In this document: positions 5,662-7,224 of the stretch, in pieces | How positions within the stretch are numbered: position 1 is the first letter of the stretch | How the letters are laid out: each line of letters starts with the position of its first letter | Assembly: GCA_964651325.1 (NCBI GenBank) | Contig: CAZYXP010000186.1 | Coordinates: 1 to 7,224 of the forward strand | Source: JADFOB01 sp964651325 | Lineage (GTDB): Bacteria; Planctomycetota; Phycisphaerae; UBA1845 | Direction: 5' to 3' | Length of the DNA: 7,224 bases | The notes under the pieces: generated by a model | The model's input: only the letters and a program-made list of their open reading frames with translations | What the model was told of the DNA's origin: nothing | The model's database searches: none | Made by a program: the position numbers and the translations under genes

Positions 5662-5689
5662 AGGTCCGCAGGCGGCCGCCTACGGACCT
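5662..5689. repeat. 28-bp near-perfect palindrome
   Basis: AGGTCCG (5662-5668) and CGGACCT (5683-5689) flank the perfect palindrome AGGCGGCCGCCT (5670-5681), with one C/A mismatch on each side of the core. On the plus strand a pyrimidine-rich tract (CTTTCTTCTC) follows, so a weak plus-strand terminator is possible. The extended symmetry would form a very stable hairpin or cruciform. Confidence 0.65.
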
Positions 5690-5900
5690 CTTTCTTCTCG
5701 CCCGCAACCGCCGGCACGTAGACAACAAACAGGACGTTTGCGCATCGATAACACAACCGCGGCAATCCGAGGGCAGTTTTAGAATCGAGTCTGGTCGATC
5801 GCGGGTATGAATCGGGAGCGATTACGCAGTCGAAAGTGTGGGAAGAACCGACCGGGCTTGGCGGAAGCTTGGTAGCGAATCCAGCCACCGAACCCAGTTT

Positions 5901-5922
5901 GCCCCCGCGAAGCCAGGGGGGC
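5901..5922. repeat. GC-rich hairpin downstream of the PilZ gene
   Basis: GCCCCC (5901-5906) and GGGGGC (5917-5922) form a 6-bp GC stem around a 10-nt loop. It lies about 60 nt beyond the PilZ stop codon. No T run follows on the minus strand, so it is not by itself an intrinsic terminator. Confidence 0.5.
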
Positions 5923-5942
5923 GAGCATTCAGACGCCGAGAC

Positions 5943-5978
5943 GCCAGCTACATCTGTACGGCCAGCTACATCTGTACG
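5943..5978. repeat. Perfect 18-bp tandem duplication
   Basis: GCCAGCTACATCTGTACG occurs twice head to tail (5943-5960 and 5961-5978) without mismatch, starting one base beyond the PilZ stop codon on the minus strand. Each unit contains the interrupted dyad TACA-TC-TGTA. The identity of the copies suggests a recent duplication. Confidence 0.9.
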
Positions 5979-5979
5979 G

Positions 5980-6366
5980 TTAGAGCATCAACGGTTGATC
6001 GAAGCGAAGCCCCGCGCCGATTTTCTCGCCTTCGATAATCTCTGTTCGGATTACCGTGGCATAACAGCCCTCGCCAATTACGTTGCCGAGGCCCTGAGCG
6101 TCATGACTTGCATCGATGACCAGCTCATAGCGGCGACCCACGCATAGCTCGGGGGCATCGGAAGCGCAAACAAAAGCGCCGGCCTCACCTACATTGCGCA
6201 CGGTACATGGGATCGGATTGGCCCCGTCCCAGCCGACAAGATGCGCTCCGGTTTTTTTGCCGAAGCGTTCACCCTCTCGACGCTCCTGAACCGCGCCCGC
6301 CAGCCCGCTTTGGCCCCCATCAAGAACCGCCATATGCCCTTCGCTTAGTTGAGCGTCACCCTGCAT
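5980..6366 (-). CDS. PilZ-domain protein (probable c-di-GMP receptor)
   Basis: 128-residue single-domain cytoplasmic protein. A variable N-terminus (1-26) leads to the PilZ RxxxR motif (Arg30-Arg34, in ERREGERF), which normally grips cyclic di-GMP. The second motif, usually D/NxSxxG, appears as N58-x-G60-x-x-G63 (RNVGEAGAFV), so the Ser is replaced by Gly. The barrel continues through GRRYELVI (77-84) and CYATVIRTE, ending in GAGLRFD (117-123), the typical PilZ closing strand. c-di-GMP binding is likely but may be weakened by the Ser change. The ATG at 6364-6366 has AAGGAG six bases upstream, and a good promoter lies between it and pyrC, so it is probably transcribed alone. Stand-alone PilZ proteins act by binding partner proteins; none is evident here. 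Confidence 0.85.
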   Translation of the reverse strand: MQGDAQLSEGHMAVLDGGQSGLAGAVQERREGERFGKKTGAHLVGWDGANPIPCTVRNVGEAGAFVCASDAPELCVGRRYELVIDASHDAQGLGNVIGEGCYATVIRTEIIEGEKIGAGLRFDQPLML

Positions 6367-6400
6367 CGGTGTCTCCTTGTGAGGTGGATAGCGTGCTCGT

Positions 6401-6412
6401 GTCTACCTAGAC
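6401..6412. promoter_or_regulatory. Dyad in the PilZ gene leader
   Basis: GTCTA-CC-TAGAC is a perfect 5-bp dyad about 35 bp upstream of the PilZ ATG and 20 bp past its -10 box. It could be a small operator or a leader hairpin upstream of the Shine-Dalgarno (6373-6378). Confidence 0.35.
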
Positions 6413-6431
6413 GCCACACGCATCATCCCCC

Positions 6432-6459
6432 AGTGTACGCTTTTTGTAAGATTTGTCAA
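6432..6459 (-). promoter_or_regulatory. Sigma-70-type promoter of the PilZ gene
   Basis: A perfect TTGACA (6454-6459) and TACACT (6432-6437, 4 of 6) are separated by 16 bp on the minus strand, between the pyrC stop codon and the PilZ start. Initiation near 6425 gives a leader of about 59 nt. This is the best-matched -35 element in the window. Confidence 0.55.
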
Positions 6460-6484
6460 ACCAAACGGAAAGATATTCCCGCCC

Positions 6485-7224
6485 CTATACAGTGAAATCG
6501 GACCAGTCGCCCAACGAGGCCGGATGCCGCACCATCTGCGCATTAACGGTCACAAGAGGTCTTCCCTTTAGGTTCCACCCGCCGAATGGCGTGTTCTTAC
6601 TCATTGATAAGAGGCATTCCGGATCGACAGTCCATTCCGCCAGCGTGTCGATTATTGTCAGATCGGCCGATTGGCCGACTGTTATTGGCCTTTTCTCCAG
6701 ATTGAGCACTTTGCTCGGTCCCGTCGTGAACCACCCAACGATTTGATCCCAGCCAGTCACTTCTCCGTCGAGCATGGCTCGGGCGGCCAGCGCCAGGGCG
6801 GTTTCGAGTCCCACGATCCCCGGAGGCGCTTTCAAGAATCCCGAATCTTTCTCCCCTAGCGTGTGGGGGGCGTGATCGGTTACGATACAATCAATCGTTT
6901 GGTCTATCAGGCCTTCTCGGCAAGCTTCGACGTCTCTCTGGGGCCGCAGCGGCGGGTGCATTTTTGTGTTGGGGTCGCGATGGGAGCATGCCTCGTCGGT
7001 CAAAATCAGGTGGTGCGTGCAAACCTCCGCCGTCACCGGTAGGCCCTCCGCCTTAGCACATCGAACCAGCTCGACCGCCCTGGCCGTGGAAATATGGGCC
7101 ACGTGGTAGCGGCCGCCCGTTTCGCGGCAGAGATCCAGATCACGCTCGATCATGGCCTCCTCGCTTTTGGGATCCAAGCCGGGAAGGCCCAGCCGCTCGG
7201 CCACCTCGCCAGCATGCATGACCC
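6485..7224 (-). CDS. pyrC: Dihydroorotase, class I (5' end beyond window)
   Basis: C-terminal 246 codons of a cytoplasmic zinc amidohydrolase that interconverts N-carbamoyl-aspartate and dihydroorotate in pyrimidine synthesis. The reading frame runs off the right edge (…GVMHAGEVAERLGLPG…), so the first visible Met is internal. Counting from that Met, the family motifs are VAHIST (metal-ligand His42), EVCTHHLILTDE (His69/His70), KMHPPLR (86-92), TDHAPHT (catalytic Asp115), KAPPGIVGLETAL (130-142), and the C-terminal SKNTPFGGWNLKGRP close. The usual class I motif is KMNPPLR; here the Asn that contacts substrate is His88, which may be lineage variation. The class I form is typical of many bacteria and differs from the E. 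coli PyrC class. In many bacteria the gene follows aspartate carbamoyltransferase (pyrB), which would lie outside the window. The stop is TAG at 6485-6487. Confidence 0.93.
   Translation of the reverse strand, partial: VMHAGEVAERLGLPGLDPKSEEAMIERDLDLCRETGGRYHVAHISTARAVELVRCAKAEGLPVTAEVCTHHLILTDEACSHRDPNTKMHPPLRPQRDVEACREGLIDQTIDCIVTDHAPHTLGEKDSGFLKAPPGIVGLETALALAARAMLDGEVTGWDQIVGWFTTGPSKVLNLEKRPITVGQSADLTIIDTLAEWTVDPECLLSMSKNTPFGGWNLKGRPLVTVNAQMVRHPASLGDWSDFTV

Larger units (their letters stand above)
5361..5979. other. Long intergenic region rich in secondary structure
   Basis: 619 bp without a convincing protein gene. Open frames on both strands lack family motifs and plausible ribosome binding sites. 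The region contains adjacent hairpins (5412-5452), an intrinsic terminator for minus-strand transcripts (5534-5561), a 10-bp stem closing a 44-nt loop (5584-5647), a near-palindromic 28-mer (5662-5689), a GC hairpin (5901-5922) and a perfect 18-bp tandem repeat (5943-5978). GGGGGTTCGAATC on the minus strand (5617-5629) resembles a tRNA T arm but lacks the pairing 3' half. The pattern would suit a minus-strand structured RNA or a long 3' UTR of the PilZ gene. Confidence 0.5.

Noticed and set aside
5604..5888. 94-residue minus-strand open frame in the long intergenic gap
   Set aside because: No ribosome binding site or family motif was found, and it crosses the strong palindrome and long stem, which fits structured RNA or intergenic DNA better than a gene.

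Overview
The window comes from a bacterium with moderately high G+C. The gene families present (a Gram-negative OprB-type porin, a PilZ protein, a class I dihydroorotase, and a short hypothetical protein of a kind I recall from Planctomycetota) fit a planctomycete or a similar environmental Gram-negative lineage. This placement is an inference from protein style, because there is no rRNA or marker gene here.

Layout: five genes lie wholly or partly on the minus strand around one small plus-strand gene. Positions 1-573 (minus) hold a glutathione peroxidase whose catalytic residue is encoded by an in-frame UGA. The reading frame continues past the UGA with family-typical residues to the window edge. 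A stem-loop placed as in a bacterial SECIS element follows the UGA, so this is read as a selenoprotein rather than a 67-residue ORF or a pseudogene. Positions 805-2945 (minus) hold a two-component operon: a membrane histidine kinase followed by a response regulator with a Fis-type HTH, overlapping by ATGA. Positions 3281-4672 (minus) hold an OprB-like outer-membrane porin. Positions 5094-5360 (plus) hold an 88-residue hypothetical protein, divergent from the porin. Positions 5980-6366 (minus) hold a PilZ-domain protein with its own promoter. Positions 6485-7224 (minus) hold the C-terminal part of dihydroorotase (PyrC), cut by the window edge.

Non-coding parts: the porin/hypothetical divergent region (4673-5093) carries three short dyads around and upstream of the porin promoter and a 9-bp tandem repeat. 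The 619-bp gap 5361-5979 has no convincing gene. It does contain several hairpins, a perfect 18-bp tandem duplication and an intrinsic terminator for minus-strand transcripts, so it may carry a structured RNA or a long pilZ 3' UTR. The gap 2946-3280 holds a strong 14-bp inverted repeat.

Functional reading: the porin imports small solutes, the kinase/regulator pair senses an unknown cell-envelope signal, and the selenoprotein peroxidase (possibly exported) removes hydroperoxides. Nothing in the sequence proves that the kinase pair controls the peroxidase or the porin; co-orientation and proximity are the only hints. The most noteworthy item is the Sec-containing peroxidase, which automated gene calling would truncate or miss.
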